A stretch of DNA of 64,000 nt from Stictocephala bisonia (Eukaryota > Arthropoda > Insecta > Hemiptera > Membracidae), in the NCBI GenBank assembly GCA_035578905.1, contig JAQJVL010002572.1, forward strand, positions 1-64,000, in the 5' to 3' direction. The translations under genes were made by a program, and so were the position numbers. The notes under the pieces were generated by a model. It ran no database searches. It saw nothing but the letters and a program-made list of their open reading frames with translations, and had not been told where the DNA came from. Below, piece by piece: positions 9,153 to 20,158 of this stretch (its first letter is position 1; each line of letters starts with the position of its first letter).

Positions 9153-10694
9153 ATGTGTATCTGCAGCATTTGTCGTCAAGAGTTCAACGATGAAATACTT
9201 TTGCTTATTCATTATGAATTATTTCACACTTTAGAAGAACGAGAAGAAAGAAGACCCAGTGTTATACAATATGCGCTAGCAACTAGTCTCAAAGTAGAAG
9301 TTTTAGCACAGGCGTTGGATAGATCGTCAGTAAGACATTACAAAATTAAAAACACTTTACATTACAATCTGCAAGAGTTTTTGAGTAAAGGGAAACAGTT
9401 GGTGATAACAACATTGAAGAATGAACAAAAAAGACTAAACTTTATAAAATTTGGAATAATACTAGACGCAGTATTTACAAACGTTGAAAATGAACTTTCA
9501 CCACGAGGATTTATCACAAAGAATAAATCTATTTTAGTGACAACTGATGTTGAGGAAATTATGAAGAATTCATTTTAAAATTAAGTGAACATGAAGGAAG
9601 AGGATCCGGATGGAGTTTACTCTCTGTAGTAGGTTTAGATATTAGAGTGCATAAGCATGGTTATGGTGATCGAGGAAGCAGCTACATACCATTACCTAAG
9701 AAGATCTCAAGCACGAAGGCATGTATCAATGTGCAAAATGTTGACAACAAATGTTTTTACTATGCAATGTTAACAAAATTCATAGAAGGTGATAACAGTG
9801 TTAGACCTGACTGTAGATATGAAGAGTTAAAACACAAGTATAATTTTAGAGGTGTAGACTATCCCACCTCACTAAGTGATATAAAACGATTTGAAAAACA
9901 AAATCCTAGAACGTCTGTACATGTTTTTGGTTTAGACTCTTCAAATAATGTATTTCCATTACAATCATCACCTATTGAAAGAAATGACCACACGGATTTA
10001 CTACTTATCAAAAGCGGTAATGTGTCGCACTACGTTTACATACAAGATTTCAATAAACTGGTTGCAAAACAAGTGTCTAAGTCAGATCATTGTGTAACAG
10101 TAGTAAACGTTGTTTCTGTTGCAAAAGAGGTCGAACAGGAGGAAATAGCTGGTTAATAGAGCATCAACGTCTCTGTAGTATGAAAGATGAGGTCAGTGTG
10201 TGTTTGCCCCATCCAATGAAAGCCAGAATAGAATTTAACAAAGTCTGTCAACAATATAGAATACCTGTGGTAGTATATGCAGACTTTGAATCATCTCTTC
10301 TACCACTAGATGTTACTGATGCTGATCCTACCAGAAGAACAAAATATCAACTGCATAAACCGAACAGCTACTGTATATTACTGAAATCTACGCTACCTTA
10401 AAGTCATTTACAACAATATGGTCTGACATGAACTCCGCAAGTGTATCGAGGTGAAGAAGCGCCCAAGAAATTCCTGGATGATCTTTATGAGATAGCTCGT
10501 AGAGTTCAACAACTGTACAGTCGAGTAAAACCGATGAGTCCTCTAACACATCAGGAAGAGACCACGCATTCAGTAGCAACACATTGTTACCTATGTAACA
10601 ATATGTTTACAGATATTAATGGTAAGGTGAAAGACCATGATCATCTAACAGGTTGTTATAGAGGACCTGCGTTTAACAAATGTAACATTAATTA
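9153..10694 (+). pseudogene. Family B DNA polymerase, 5' part (unit A), broken
   Basis: Begins with a C2H2 finger (C4-x2-C7-x12-H20-x4-H25). It continues in a second frame with a Cys/His-containing domain (NKCFYYAM... SHYVYI), and in a third frame with a Cys-rich segment and the Exo I motif YADFES. Frame changes fall near 9570 and 10096, with stops near 10400 and 10431. A LINE splits it at 10694; the rest is at 18773-18973. Exo I and the later Exo II motif identify a protein-primed (Polinton/adintovirus-like) polymerase. No polymerase palm motifs are present in any unit. Confidence 0.8.
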
Positions 10695-10845
10695 ATCAGT
10701 CCAGCTCCGGCAGCCGAGTAGATAAAAGCTTATTGCCTATCGCTGTGTTCTGAGGTTCAAGGTCGGCCGGCACGTCTAGTACTGTCGTGTAGAATACGCT
10801 GTACAAACCTGTAGTTTTATAGTTTAATCATTTTTTACAGTTAAA

Positions 10846-11787
10846 ATGTCGTCGTGTGTCGCTTGTAAAACCTTGTGCGATGAAGTGAGTGATGTTAAGT
10901 GTGCTGGTGGGTGTGAGGCTTTGATTCATTTAAAGTGTATTAAATCCGAAGGTGATGTGAAAAAGGTGCTTCGTTCCTCAAGGGACTGGAAGTGTATGGA
11001 GTGCAAGAATCCCTCTGTCCCTAGTAGTGGAATTTTTACATCTTCTACATCTAACGCCGTTACAAAGGATTTCATTTTTAAGGTAATGGAGAGTTTTAAA
11101 AATGAAGTTTTCGGAGAACTGAAATCCTTTAAAAAAGAGATGTTGGACCTCGCTAAGTCGGTGCAGTTTGTCTCTGACAAGATGGATGCTACAAACACCT
11201 TAATGAACCAAATAAATGAACAATTTGCCAACTTGAAGAAAGAGAATGAAGTTTTAAAGCAAGAAAACGGCACACTGAAGAGTGAAAAAAGTGAGCTAAA
11301 AGATAAAATGAGGAACATGGAACAATATTCCAGAAATAATAATTTAGAAGTGAGTGGTATCCCGGTAACGCCAGGCGAGGTTGTGGCTGACATAGTAAAG
11401 GATATAGGCGCGGCCCTGGGAGTGGAGGTGCAGGACAGTGATGTCGCGGCGGCACACCGAGTACCCTCCTTTAAGAGGGAGCGTATGCCGTCCCTCATCA
11501 TCCAGTTTCAAAGAAGAGACATGAGGGACGTCTGGATCTCGAAGTTTAAGGAGACGAAGCCGCTGACAGCTAAACAGGTGAAGAACTGCTTCCCAGCGTC
11601 CCCTGTGTACGTCAATGACCACCTAACTCCGGATAATAAACTATTCCTCAGGAGCCTGAAGCAGAAGTGTCGGGAACTTGGCTACCAGTTTTCCTGGTGT
11701 CGTGATGGCAAATTTTTCGCTAGGAGATCGCAAGGCGAAGCTGTGAAGCGAATCATCAACTACAGACACATTGAACAACTAAAGTAA
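10846..11787 (+). CDS. LINE ORF1 protein, PHD-like finger and coiled coil
   Basis: 313 aa from ATG 10846. Residues about 4-54 carry a Cys/His pattern typical of a PHD-type finger (CVAC, CAGGC, H-KC, WKCMEC). Residues about 120-160 form a Lys/Glu-rich coiled coil. After this comes an RNA-binding-type domain with NLEVSGIP and AAHRVPS motifs, usual for insect LINE ORF1 proteins. It binds element RNA and acts as a chaperone in retrotransposition (family knowledge). The frame is intact although ORF2 is not. Confidence 0.85.
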   Translation: MSSCVACKTLCDEVSDVKCAGGCEALIHLKCIKSEGDVKKVLRSSRDWKCMECKNPSVPSSGIFTSSTSNAVTKDFIFKVMESFKNEVFGELKSFKKEMLDLAKSVQFVSDKMDATNTLMNQINEQFANLKKENEVLKQENGTLKSEKSELKDKMRNMEQYSRNNNLEVSGIPVTPGEVVADIVKDIGAALGVEVQDSDVAAAHRVPSFKRERMPSLIIQFQRRDMRDVWISKFKETKPLTAKQVKNCFPASPVYVNDHLTPDNKLFLRSLKQKCRELGYQFSWCRDGKFFARRSQGEAVKRIINYRHIEQLK

Positions 11788-12866
11788 CTTACTAAGGTAA
11801 ACTTTTCATCGGTCTTATCATTCCCAATAGTCTTTTTTGCTATCTACTTTCCTAGCTTGACATATTTAGACTGTCAGACTTTTCTATCGTTTCTTATTTA
11901 TTAAAAATTATGTATTTTGTTTTAAAAAGAAAATGTCAGATCTCAATGTGTCAAATGTTAAAGATAGGAGAAGTTTAAATTTAATTTTATTATTGTACTT
12001 TATTTTGTTTATTTAATTCATTAATTATTTCATTTGAAGTAAATAATTCAGAAATGATGTTTAACAAGGTAATAAGTAACGTTTCACTATCTAATTAACA
12101 TTTTTGTATATATTACTTTTCAATGTTTTTGTTAATCATTATTATTTTTATCTGTAATTGTTGTATATTCTTTCTAAAAACGTTAAGTACAGTAATAAAA
12201 TTTAGTAGCTGTAAGAAATTTTCTTAAAAGTATTTGTGTTGACATAGTATGACAAGCATTTTATTTAGACATATTTAGACTGTCAGTCTTTTATATCATT
12301 TCTTATTTATTAAAAATTATGTATTTTGTTTTAAAAAGAAAATATTGTCAGATCTCAGTGTGTCAAATGTTAAAGATAGGAGAAGTTTAAATTTAATTTT
12401 ATTATTGTACTTTATTTTGTTTATTTAATTCATTAATTATTTGATTTAAAGTAAATAATTCAGAAATGATGTTTAACAAGGTAATAAGTAACGTTTCACT
12501 ATCTAATTAACATTTTTGTATATATTACTTTTCAATGTTTTTGTTAATCATTATTATTTTTATCTGTAATTGTTGTATATTCTTTCTAAAAACGTGAAGT
12601 ACAGTAATGAAATTTAGTAGCTGTAAGAAATTTTCTTAAAAGTATTTGTGTTGACATATATTTGATTATTTTTATTAATTAATTCCTTCAAACTATAGTT
12701 TTACATTAAATGACTCTTAATTACAATACCATAAACTGTTATATAGTTCAATTTTCATACACATCGACTATATACATGTTTTGTTTACCTTTATATTTTA
12801 TTTTTATACCAAAAAAATTCTAAACATATATAGACCTATATTTAATATTATTAATATTCACTTAAT
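11788..12866 (+). repeat. LINE inter-ORF region with ~390-bp tandem duplication
   Basis: About 11859-12247 is repeated at about 12268-12655, with few differences and a 409-base offset. Each copy begins GACATATTTAGACTGTCAG and ends AGTATTTGTGTTGACATA. AT-rich; no gene seen. Confidence 0.9.
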
Positions 12867-15668
12867 ATGTCAGCTCTCAATGTAGCAGATAATGTAAGTA
12901 ATTTGGAAGTTTTTTCAGCAATGTAAACAATAAGAGTAGCTTAAATTTAATTTATGCAAACATCAGGAGCTTGAGACAAAATTTTAATTCCTTCCTTTTG
13001 GAATTCAATCAAATAGAGAGCAAAATTAGCTTTATTGTTTTCAGTGAAATATGGATAAAAAGTGAGGAAATAAATTTATATAATATACCAGGTTTTAAAG
13101 TGTTTCACTATTGTAATGAACATTACAGAGCTGGTGGTGTAATGTGTTATGTTGCAGAAGAGATAAGTACAGTTCAATTAAATTTAGAATTTCAAACAGC
13201 AGATTCGTTATTAATTAAACTGATTTTTCAAAATTCCTTTTTTAACCTCCTTTGTCTATATAGATTACATGGATTTCAGGAACATGATTTCATTAACGAA
13301 TTCTCTTTAAAACTACCTCAATTATATAATAATACAGTCATCATCGGCGACTTAAATATTAACATACTTTCTGATAAGCAGAACACTCAAAATTATTTAA
13401 GTCTTTTGCACGGCTATGGTTTTGCTCAATTTATAAATGAACCAACACGTATTACAGAAGAATCACAAACGTGTATAAACCATATCTTTATCAGACACAA
13501 ATTCTTAAACCAATTTAAGAGCGAGGTTTTTGATATTAACTTAACGGATCACTGCGTTTTAGGTTTAAGAATGGAATTTTTAACGTTTCAAGAATTAAAA
13601 CAATTAAATAGTATTATTCAAGAACCACATTTTTCAAAAATTAATTATGTTTCATTAAAAACAAAATTACAAGCTCTTGATTGGAGCAGTTGTTTTGAAT
13701 CAAGTGATGTCAACATTTGTTTTGATAGATTTCACGAACTGTTATCTGATACTGTAAATAGTAGTAAGTTAAATGTAAGTACTAATAATAGGTTAAGTAA
13801 ATCAATTTCTCGTAGTCCTTGGATTACTACAGAACTGTTAAATAAATATAAAAGAAGAAAAAAGCTTTATAAAATTGCTAAACAAAGACCCTATGATAAC
13901 AAATTTTTAAATTACTATAAACAATTTTCTGAAAATGTATCAAATGAAATTGATTCAGCGAAAAGTAAATATTTTGCTAAGTTAATTGAAAATTGCCAAG
14001 GAGATAGTTCCCTTCAGTGGAGAGTAATAAATAGAATAAGTGGTGGAAATGTGAAAAGCTGTTTTGATAAGCTTGAATTGGATAATAGAGAAGTTATTAC
14101 GGAACCATTAAATATAGCAGAAAATATAAATAATTACCTTATCTCTTCACAATCAGGTTCTTGCGATAAAGGCCCAGTCTCGATCTTAGCGTTGCCGCAA
14201 AGGTTAGTTTCGTTTTTTATTGGTCCAACATCTGAGGACGAAGTTGTTTCCATTATTAAAGGCTTAAAAAATAAAAAATCTTCTGGTTCTGATGGTTTTA
14301 ATGTTGTCTTAATAAAACATATTGCTCATGAGATTTCTGCCGTTTTGACCTCTATAATTAATTTAAGTTTTACAAATGGAGTTTTCCCTGAACAATTGAA
14401 GTTAAACATAGTTGTGCCAATTTTTAAAAAAGGGTCATCTTTTAAATTTGATAATCTAAGACCAATAAGCCTTGTATCGATATTCTCAAAAATTTTTGAA
14501 AAAATTATGAAATTACGCTTACTAAAATTTATAGATGGATTACATTTTTTTAGTGATAACCAGTATGGTTTTAGGAAAGGGAAATCGACGGAAGACGCTT
14601 TGTTGAATGTCTCAGACTTGATTTATAAAAGTTTTAATAACAAAAATAAAACATCTGGTCTTTTCATTGATTTTAAAAAAGCTTTTGACTTAGTTAATCA
14701 TGAAATACTTTTAGATAAATTACAATCAATTGGTATAAGGGGAATAGCACAAGATTGGTTTCGAAGCTTTCTCACAAACCGTAAACAAATAGTAAAAATT
14801 TGTGGTACTCTGAGTTCCCCCCTGACTGTTCCAGCAGGGGTCCCTCAGGGTTCCGTTTTGTCTGCTACCCTTTTCATAATTTTTATAAACGATTTGCTAT
14901 AGAAGGAATTTTACGGAAACCCTAGTGTTTTTGCAGACGATTTTGCAATATTTTATTCTAAAATAACTCTCAACAAATTTGGACTAATATGCCAGAAGAT
15001 GTACGGGTTCTAAGAAAGTAGTGCGATGAAAATAAAATGTAAATTAATGTAAGTAAAACAAAGTAAGAGAATTTTTATATGGTTGGTGTTAATTTTAACG
15101 AATTAGTAAAATTTCATGAACAAAATTGTACTGGTGATTTTTGTAATTGTTTAACTATTGGAAAACTGGATCAATTTAAGTATCTTGGTGTTTTATTCGA
15201 TGAAAAGTTAACTTGAGATAGGCATATAATGTTTTTACAAAACAAATTAAAATCTTGTATTAGAAAATTTTACTTCTTAAAAAACTGTTGTGACAAAAAG
15301 TCATTGAGAATTTTATATTATGCATTATTTCAATCTAGGTTGCAATATGCAATTCAGTGTTGGGGCGGGACGTTTAAATACCATCTGGAGAAATTGAGAG
15401 TTGTACAAAATCATTTTATTAGAATCAAATTAGGAAAGTCTATGAGAGAAAGTTCCTATCCTCTTTTTTGTCATTTGAAAATACTCGCTATACAACACCT
15501 TTTTGTTTATAAAGTATTAAGATTGTTTTATATCAGAAGTGGTAACATTGAAACTTTTGAATTAGTTTATAGTGCTGGACGTAACTTTCAGAATACCTTT
15601 CGATTACCTAAAGTCAATAGATCTTCATTTAGACAGTCCTTTTGTTATCTTGGTCCAAAGTACTTTAA

Positions 15669-18288
15669 GGGGGTTCGGTACAGAAAAACTTTAAAAAAAT
15701 GCATTTTTGGTTTTTAACTGTTTTTAACTCTCTGTTTCTTTCTGAACATTTTGGTATATAAAAAATGTATGTACGGTATTGGGAACATATTTAAAAAAAT
15801 GTTGAAACGTCCTTTGGCACCCACTAAAAACCATACTTTTCTAGCTACCTGCTAGAATAGATCATCGTATAGCATATAAGACTCATAAACTAATGTTTTT
15901 ACATTTTGTTGCCTTGGTAACACTGTTTATATTTCTACTGTTCTCTGTGTTGTTGACAGCTGTCATTCTCAGTTGAGGTTATGCCTTTTATATTGTTTGT
16001 TTACTTACTTACAGTTTCTGTGAAAAGTGTTAGTTCATTGTGTTTTGAAGAACATTTGAGTGTAAACAGTGCTAATATTAGTTATTTTCAAAAATGCCTA
16101 GATCAAGTATTCCTAGAGTTTTTAAAAAACGCAAAAACATTGGTAAACCTAAATCAGAAGGAACAAATAGTCCTATTGCAAGTGAACCTACTCATAGGCC
16201 TATGCTGACACCAGACCAAGATCAACCCCTTTTGCCTGGGTCCACTATTGACATCAAAAGCTCATCACATATAAAGCTCATACCAAATTTAGACAAATAT
16301 GATTCCTTTTCAAGGTCTGATTGTACAAATCTTATTATAAGCAGTAATGTACTTAAAAAAATACTATCTGAAGTTGCCGTGTGTCGGGACTGCGGTTCCG
16401 ATCTTTCCCTCCGCGTAGGTAAACATGTAGGCCTAGCAGCAGAAATAATGTTTGAATGTGAGGGTTGTGATAGAAGAAATAAGTATTTTACTTCATCTAA
16501 AGTAAGCCTAGTGAAAGAAGATGGGAAAAAATGTGAAGTCTATGATGTAAATGTAAGGTATGTGTACGGCATGCGTTGTATCGGGAAAGGACAAACTGGT
16601 GGCAAGATTCTGGCTGCAGTAATGAACTTACCTTCACCCCCTACACGGTTTATAAAATACAACAAAATTATTGGAAAATATGTAAAAGATGTATGTTCAC
16701 AGTCAATGTCATCAGCTCTAGAAGAAGCTGTGAAAATAAATGAGGACTCCAGAGACATAAGTATTGCCCTGGATGGTACTTGGCAAAAGCGAGGCCACAC
16801 CTCGCTGAATGGCGTGGTCTCAGCTACAAGTTTCGACACAGGCAAGGTCGTAGATGTGTCCATCAAATCTAAATTTTGTAGATGTGAACAAAAAGATGAG
16901 GGCATTCATTTGCCTACTTGTATTGCCAATTATCAGGGAGTGAGTGGTGGAATGGAAATAGAAGGTGTGATGGAAATCTTTCAACGATCACTTGAAAAAA
17001 ATGTTCGGTATGCTTACTACTTGGGGGATGGTGACTCCAAAGCATTCAAGAATGTAGAAGACAGGAAAATATATGGTGAAGACTTTGTAATTAAAAAGTT
17101 AGAATGTATCGGCCATATTCAAAAAAGAATGGGATCACGGTTGAGGGCATTGAAGCAGAAAAGCAAGGGAAAGAAGTTAGCAGATGAAAAGTCTATGTTC
17201 GGAAAAGGTAGGCTAAGTGATGCAGCCATACAAAAAATTCAAAACTATTATGGTGTAGCAATTAGGCGCAATACCTCTAACTTAGAGTCTATGAAAAAAG
17301 AAGTTTGGGCTGAATATTTTCACATTTGCTCGAGCAATGAAAACCCGCAGCACGGTCTCTGCCCTAAGGGTGAGACAAGTTGGTGTAAGTACCAAAGGGC
17401 AATGGCTGAAAACCTTACTTATGACCACACCAAGCATTTTCATTTGCCAGAAATTATAATGAAACAAATTAAGCCTACTTTTAGGGACCTAGCCAACCCT
17501 GACTTGTTGAGAAAATGTTTGCACGGTAAAACGCAGAACCCGAACGAGTCGCTAAACAGCGTAATCTGGGGTCGTCTGCCAAAAATAAATTTTGTTGGCC
17601 TCAATACCCTTTGTTTAGGTGTATATGATGCTGTAGCATCCTTCAATGAAGGTAATATTGCCAAGTGTCAAGTGTTGAAGAGTTTGGGAATTGAACCAGG
17701 ACTAAACTGTGCGTCGGTGATGAAAGATCTGGACATCGCTCGCATTCAAAAAGGTGATCGAGAAGCTGCTGAAATCCAGAAGAAAGCTAGACAAAGCAAG
17801 AGACTCTTGAAAAGGAAGCTGGAGGATGATATGGAGGAGGATGATTGTGTAGCAGGTCCCTCTTATGCTGCTGGCATGTATTAGAAGGTAAATAAAACTT
17901 TTAAAGCCGTTTTTCCGAAAACTATATTTTTTATTATAAAATGTACCTTTTCTCAGGAACTATTTGACATAGGCCAACCAAATTTTTGTCTCTTATTTAT
18001 TACATGCATGTACACACTTTGACGAAGAGCTTTTTCCAATGACTTTCTTTGAATAATAAAAAAAAATATATTATGACCATAAAAAAAGAATTTTTTTAAA
18101 GATTTTCTAAAAAGATTTTCATTTTTTTCTGTGTGTTTTTTTTTTACAATTCTCGTCGTTAAAGTGTGTAGAAAGGGTGTAAAAACAAGCCTGAAAAATT
18201 TAACTCCAATATCTTAAGTAGATTTCTAGAAAAGGAACAACAAAGTTGTTAAATTTAACATGGGCGGGATAGGGAGTACCGAACCCCC
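15669..18288 (+). mobile_element. Intact TTAA-target DNA transposon (Kolobok-like?)
   Basis: Perfect 13-bp terminal inverted repeats (GGGGGTTCGGTAC at 15669, its complement at 18276-18288) flanked on both sides by TTAA (15665-15668 and 18289-18292). Length 2620 bp. It encodes one full-length transposase. TTAA duplications are known from piggyBac and Kolobok; the transposase does not look like piggyBac, so Kolobok-like is the better guess. Non-coding flanks are AT-rich with a poly-A/T stretch near 18060-18140. Confidence 0.92.
16094..17884 (+). CDS. Mutator-like transposase, 596 aa, intact
   Basis: ATG 16094 to TAG 17882-17884. Residues 1-50 are basic and variable. A zinc ribbon is formed by CRDC (97-100) and CEGC (122-125). 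The core has ALDGTWQKRG (Asp 227), YLGDGDSKAF (Asp 312/314) and HGKTQNPNES (Glu 485), plausible DDE catalytic residues (inferred from conservation with the two decayed copies). Other conserved blocks are ECIGHIQKRMG and PQHGLCPKGETSWCKYQRA. The C-terminus is a basic coiled stretch and an acidic tail. The protein would cut and paste the element at TTAA in the nucleus. No breaks, so the insertion may be young. Confidence 0.85.
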   Translation: MPRSSIPRVFKKRKNIGKPKSEGTNSPIASEPTHRPMLTPDQDQPLLPGSTIDIKSSSHIKLIPNLDKYDSFSRSDCTNLIISSNVLKKILSEVAVCRDCGSDLSLRVGKHVGLAAEIMFECEGCDRRNKYFTSSKVSLVKEDGKKCEVYDVNVRYVYGMRCIGKGQTGGKILAAVMNLPSPPTRFIKYNKIIGKYVKDVCSQSMSSALEEAVKINEDSRDISIALDGTWQKRGHTSLNGVVSATSFDTGKVVDVSIKSKFCRCEQKDEGIHLPTCIANYQGVSGGMEIEGVMEIFQRSLEKNVRYAYYLGDGDSKAFKNVEDRKIYGEDFVIKKLECIGHIQKRMGSRLRALKQKSKGKKLADEKSMFGKGRLSDAAIQKIQNYYGVAIRRNTSNLESMKKEVWAEYFHICSSNENPQHGLCPKGETSWCKYQRAMAENLTYDHTKHFHLPEIIMKQIKPTFRDLANPDLLRKCLHGKTQNPNESLNSVIWGRLPKINFVGLNTLCLGVYDAVASFNEGNIAKCQVLKSLGIEPGLNCASVMKDLDIARIQKGDREAAEIQKKARQSKRLLKRKLEDDMEEDDCVAGPSYAAGMY

Positions 18289-18407
18289 TTAATAAATTGC
18301 CTCTTGAAATCAAATTATGTAACTCATTTAATAGTTTTTATAAATCTTTAAAAATATGGTTATTCTCGTTAGAGGATACTAATTTCCTAAACAGTATTTT
18401 GTCTTAG

Positions 18408-18772
18408 TAACTTGTTGTTTTAATTCTATAAATAACTTAATTCTTTAAAAAAATATATATTTTTTGTTTGTTTGTTTAGAATATAACTTATGTCACTTCA
18501 TATATTTTTACATAATAATTAGTTTTAAAAAGAAAGCTTTTTTGTTCTTTTTTATGAATAGTATTTTTATTAATTGTAATGTTTAATTGTGGCATTATAT
18601 TTAGTTAAGGCGACACAGATGACGGCAGTTAAAGTAATGGACTGGACTCTGCTTTTTATATTTAGTTGCGCTGTCACAATACTGGTAAACGTGGCAGTGT
18701 AATTCCGAGTTGTTGTTTTGTTGTTTTTACATTTATATTATTACGGAATAAATCATTTTTCTCATTATTCTC
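18408..18772 (+). other. LINE 3' UTR
   Basis: AT-rich sequence from the ORF2 stop to the target duplication. It has no poly(A) tail and ends TTTCTCATTATTCTC, compatible with the short 3' repeats of CR1-like elements. Confidence 0.6.
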
Positions 18773-18973
18773 AATTATAAACTTCCAAAGTTTATTCCTG
18801 TTGTATTACATAACCTGAGTGGTTATGATTCTCACTTTATAGTTCCAGAATTGGGTAAAGATAATGGAAGTATTGATGTATTGGCAACAAGCTTTGAGAA
18901 ATTTATAAGTTTTTCGAAGACTGTAGGAAAAATAAAATTAAGGTTTGTAGATTCACATAAACATAGAAAATGA
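18773..18973 (+). pseudogene. Polymerase fragment, 3' piece after the LINE (unit A)
   Basis: Carries the HNLSGYDSHF (Exo II) segment and ends at LRFVDS, where the frame runs into the leader of alpha-1 of unit B and stops at the TGA overlapping its ATG. Confidence 0.85.
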
Positions 18974-19318
18974 ATACAGATATGGTAATGATTATGTTTG
19001 AACTTAAATGTTCACAACCTAGGTGGAGTCTGGAGTCTGCACAAATCTTTTTTCGTATGATGCAAATAGCGCAGAGTTGAAAATTTGAAATTTAATTTAA
19101 AGGCAACACAAATAACGCGTGGAAGATTTGGTACTCATTTTATTGAATGTATGTGGGCGAATCCTAATACAAGAGTAGGCCCCGATTGTTGTACTTGCAA
19201 TGTTATAAAACATTATATACACGAGTTTACTCAATTATTTAAAATAATAGAACCTAACGAGTGCGGAGAAGAAACATACAACAGACTCATGGAGAAGATA
19301 ACTAACACTAAACTTTAG
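18970..19318 (+). pseudogene. alpha-1 (unit B), frameshifted
   Basis: 36 codons to TGA 19078-19080, then similarity resumes in another frame to 19318. No promoter of its own: the truncated polymerase precedes it directly. Confidence 0.7.
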
Positions 19319-19465
19319 TTTTAAGTAGTATAAAGAATTCATTCCTCCCCACCACTTTACATAAACCCCCACCCCAAAGTAGGCTATATATGTGGGTTAT
19401 ACATCTACAACTAGTCACTCTGATTTGAAATCTCAAGCAAAGAGGTTAACATAGCTAAGAAAAAG

Positions 19466-19777
19466 ATGAACACCAATTTGAAAGTAGTTATGTTTGAACT
19501 GAGATTTTTAAAACCAAAGTGGATATCAATTGACGAAGAGAAACTATCAGAAATGGGTCAAATAGCTGACAAAGTGGAGGAACTGGAGTTACATGAATTT
19601 TGCCATTGCCATGAACTTAAATTTTATGAAGAAAAGTTTATTAGGCTTTTTAAAAGCTTGCTTTGGGAACCCTGTGAAGAGCACACCTACAAGAGATTGC
19701 TTGACAGACTGCATGGGAAGGATCGCTACATATTACCGGAGATTATAGACTTCACAGAAGAAACAGAGATAAACTGA
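19466..19777 (+). CDS. alpha-2 (unit B), 103 aa, unknown
   Basis: ATG 19466, about 80 bases after a TATATATG box; TGA 19775-19777. The protein has a VMFELRFL strand-like start, KPKW, a Glu-rich helix (DEEKLSEMGQIADKVEELE) and a Cys/His cluster (HEFCHCHE). It then has FIRLF and EPCEEHTYKRLLDRL, and an acidic C-terminus. The family is not recognised. The cysteines and histidines could bind metal (inference). An AATAAA and the H1 hairpin (19883-19935) follow. Variants here: K52-type S/L differences (SLLWEPC). Confidence 0.65.
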   Translation: MNTNLKVVMFELRFLKPKWISIDEEKLSEMGQIADKVEELELHEFCHCHELKFYEEKFIRLFKSLLWEPCEEHTYKRLLDRLHGKDRYILPEIIDFTEETEIN

Positions 19778-19960
19778 ACGAGAGTAGTCAACACTGCGGT
19801 TTAGTTTTAAGATTTACTTTTGTAACAAATTTATTTGTAAATAAAGTTAGGAAAAATAAAAAAAGAAAAAAAGAAAGAAAAAACTTTTTGCACAGAACAA
19901 TTTCCGGAAATAGAAAATTGTCCTGTGCAAGAAGTATTTTTTTTAAAAACACTCCTCGTG

Positions 19961-20155
19961 ACCTTGAAATCTGTGACGTAATACTAAAGTGTCGGAGCTG
20001 ATGTCATCACCGGAAGTGGGGTAAGATAAGAAGCTTAGAGTATAAGGCTGTGACGTCGTGCTTACGCCATCACATGCCGTCATGCTGACGTCATCAAATG
20101 TCGTCAAGCTTACGCACACAAATGACGTGACACCCTTATCTTATCTCACTTCCGA
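19961..20155. promoter_or_regulatory. CRE/ETS/GATA block (unit B)
   Basis: Copy of the block described for unit C (26327-26521). It has one more CRE-like segment (CGTCAAGCTTACGC) and a right arm ending CTTCCGAT instead of CTTCCGGT. Confidence 0.65.
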
Positions 20156-20158
20156 TGA

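Larger units (their letters stand above)
12867..18407 (+). pseudogene. LINE ORF2 (endonuclease/reverse transcriptase), inactivated
   Basis: The likely start ATG at 12867 is in a different frame from the body, so a frameshift lies near 12920. The body includes endonuclease motifs YANIRSL, FSEIW, GDLNINI and LTDHCVLG. Reverse transcriptase motifs are LRPISL, QYGFRKGKSTEDAL, FIDFKKAFD and GVPQGSVLS. A TAG at 14900-14902 precedes the FADD catalytic box (about 14932), and another stop follows KLT near 15213. The C-terminal domain is open at 15229-15668, is interrupted by the nested transposon, and continues at 18293 to TAG 18405-18407. Confidence 0.9.
10695..18772 (+). mobile_element. CR1/Jockey-type non-LTR retrotransposon with nested transposon
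   Basis: The insertion interrupts the polymerase fragment and is flanked by a 5-bp target duplication AATTA (10690-10694, 18773-18777). Excluding the nested transposon (15669-18288), the LINE is about 5.46 kb. It has a 5' UTR, ORF1 with a PHD-like finger, a ~1 kb inter-ORF region, ORF2 with endonuclease and reverse transcriptase, and a 3' end without poly(A) (…CATTATTCTC). Present only in unit A. Confidence 0.9.
995..18969 (+). repeat. Unit A: decayed, TE-laden edge copy
   Basis: The same order as later units is recognisable, but the unit is 17,975 bp long. Additions are a transposon fragment (2134-3009) replacing most of the hAT remnant, a 2.6 kb transposon (5195-7832), extra gamma copies, and an 8,078-bp LINE plus nested transposon (10695-18772). 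Most of delta's 3' part and its hairpin are deleted. Confidence 0.9.
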
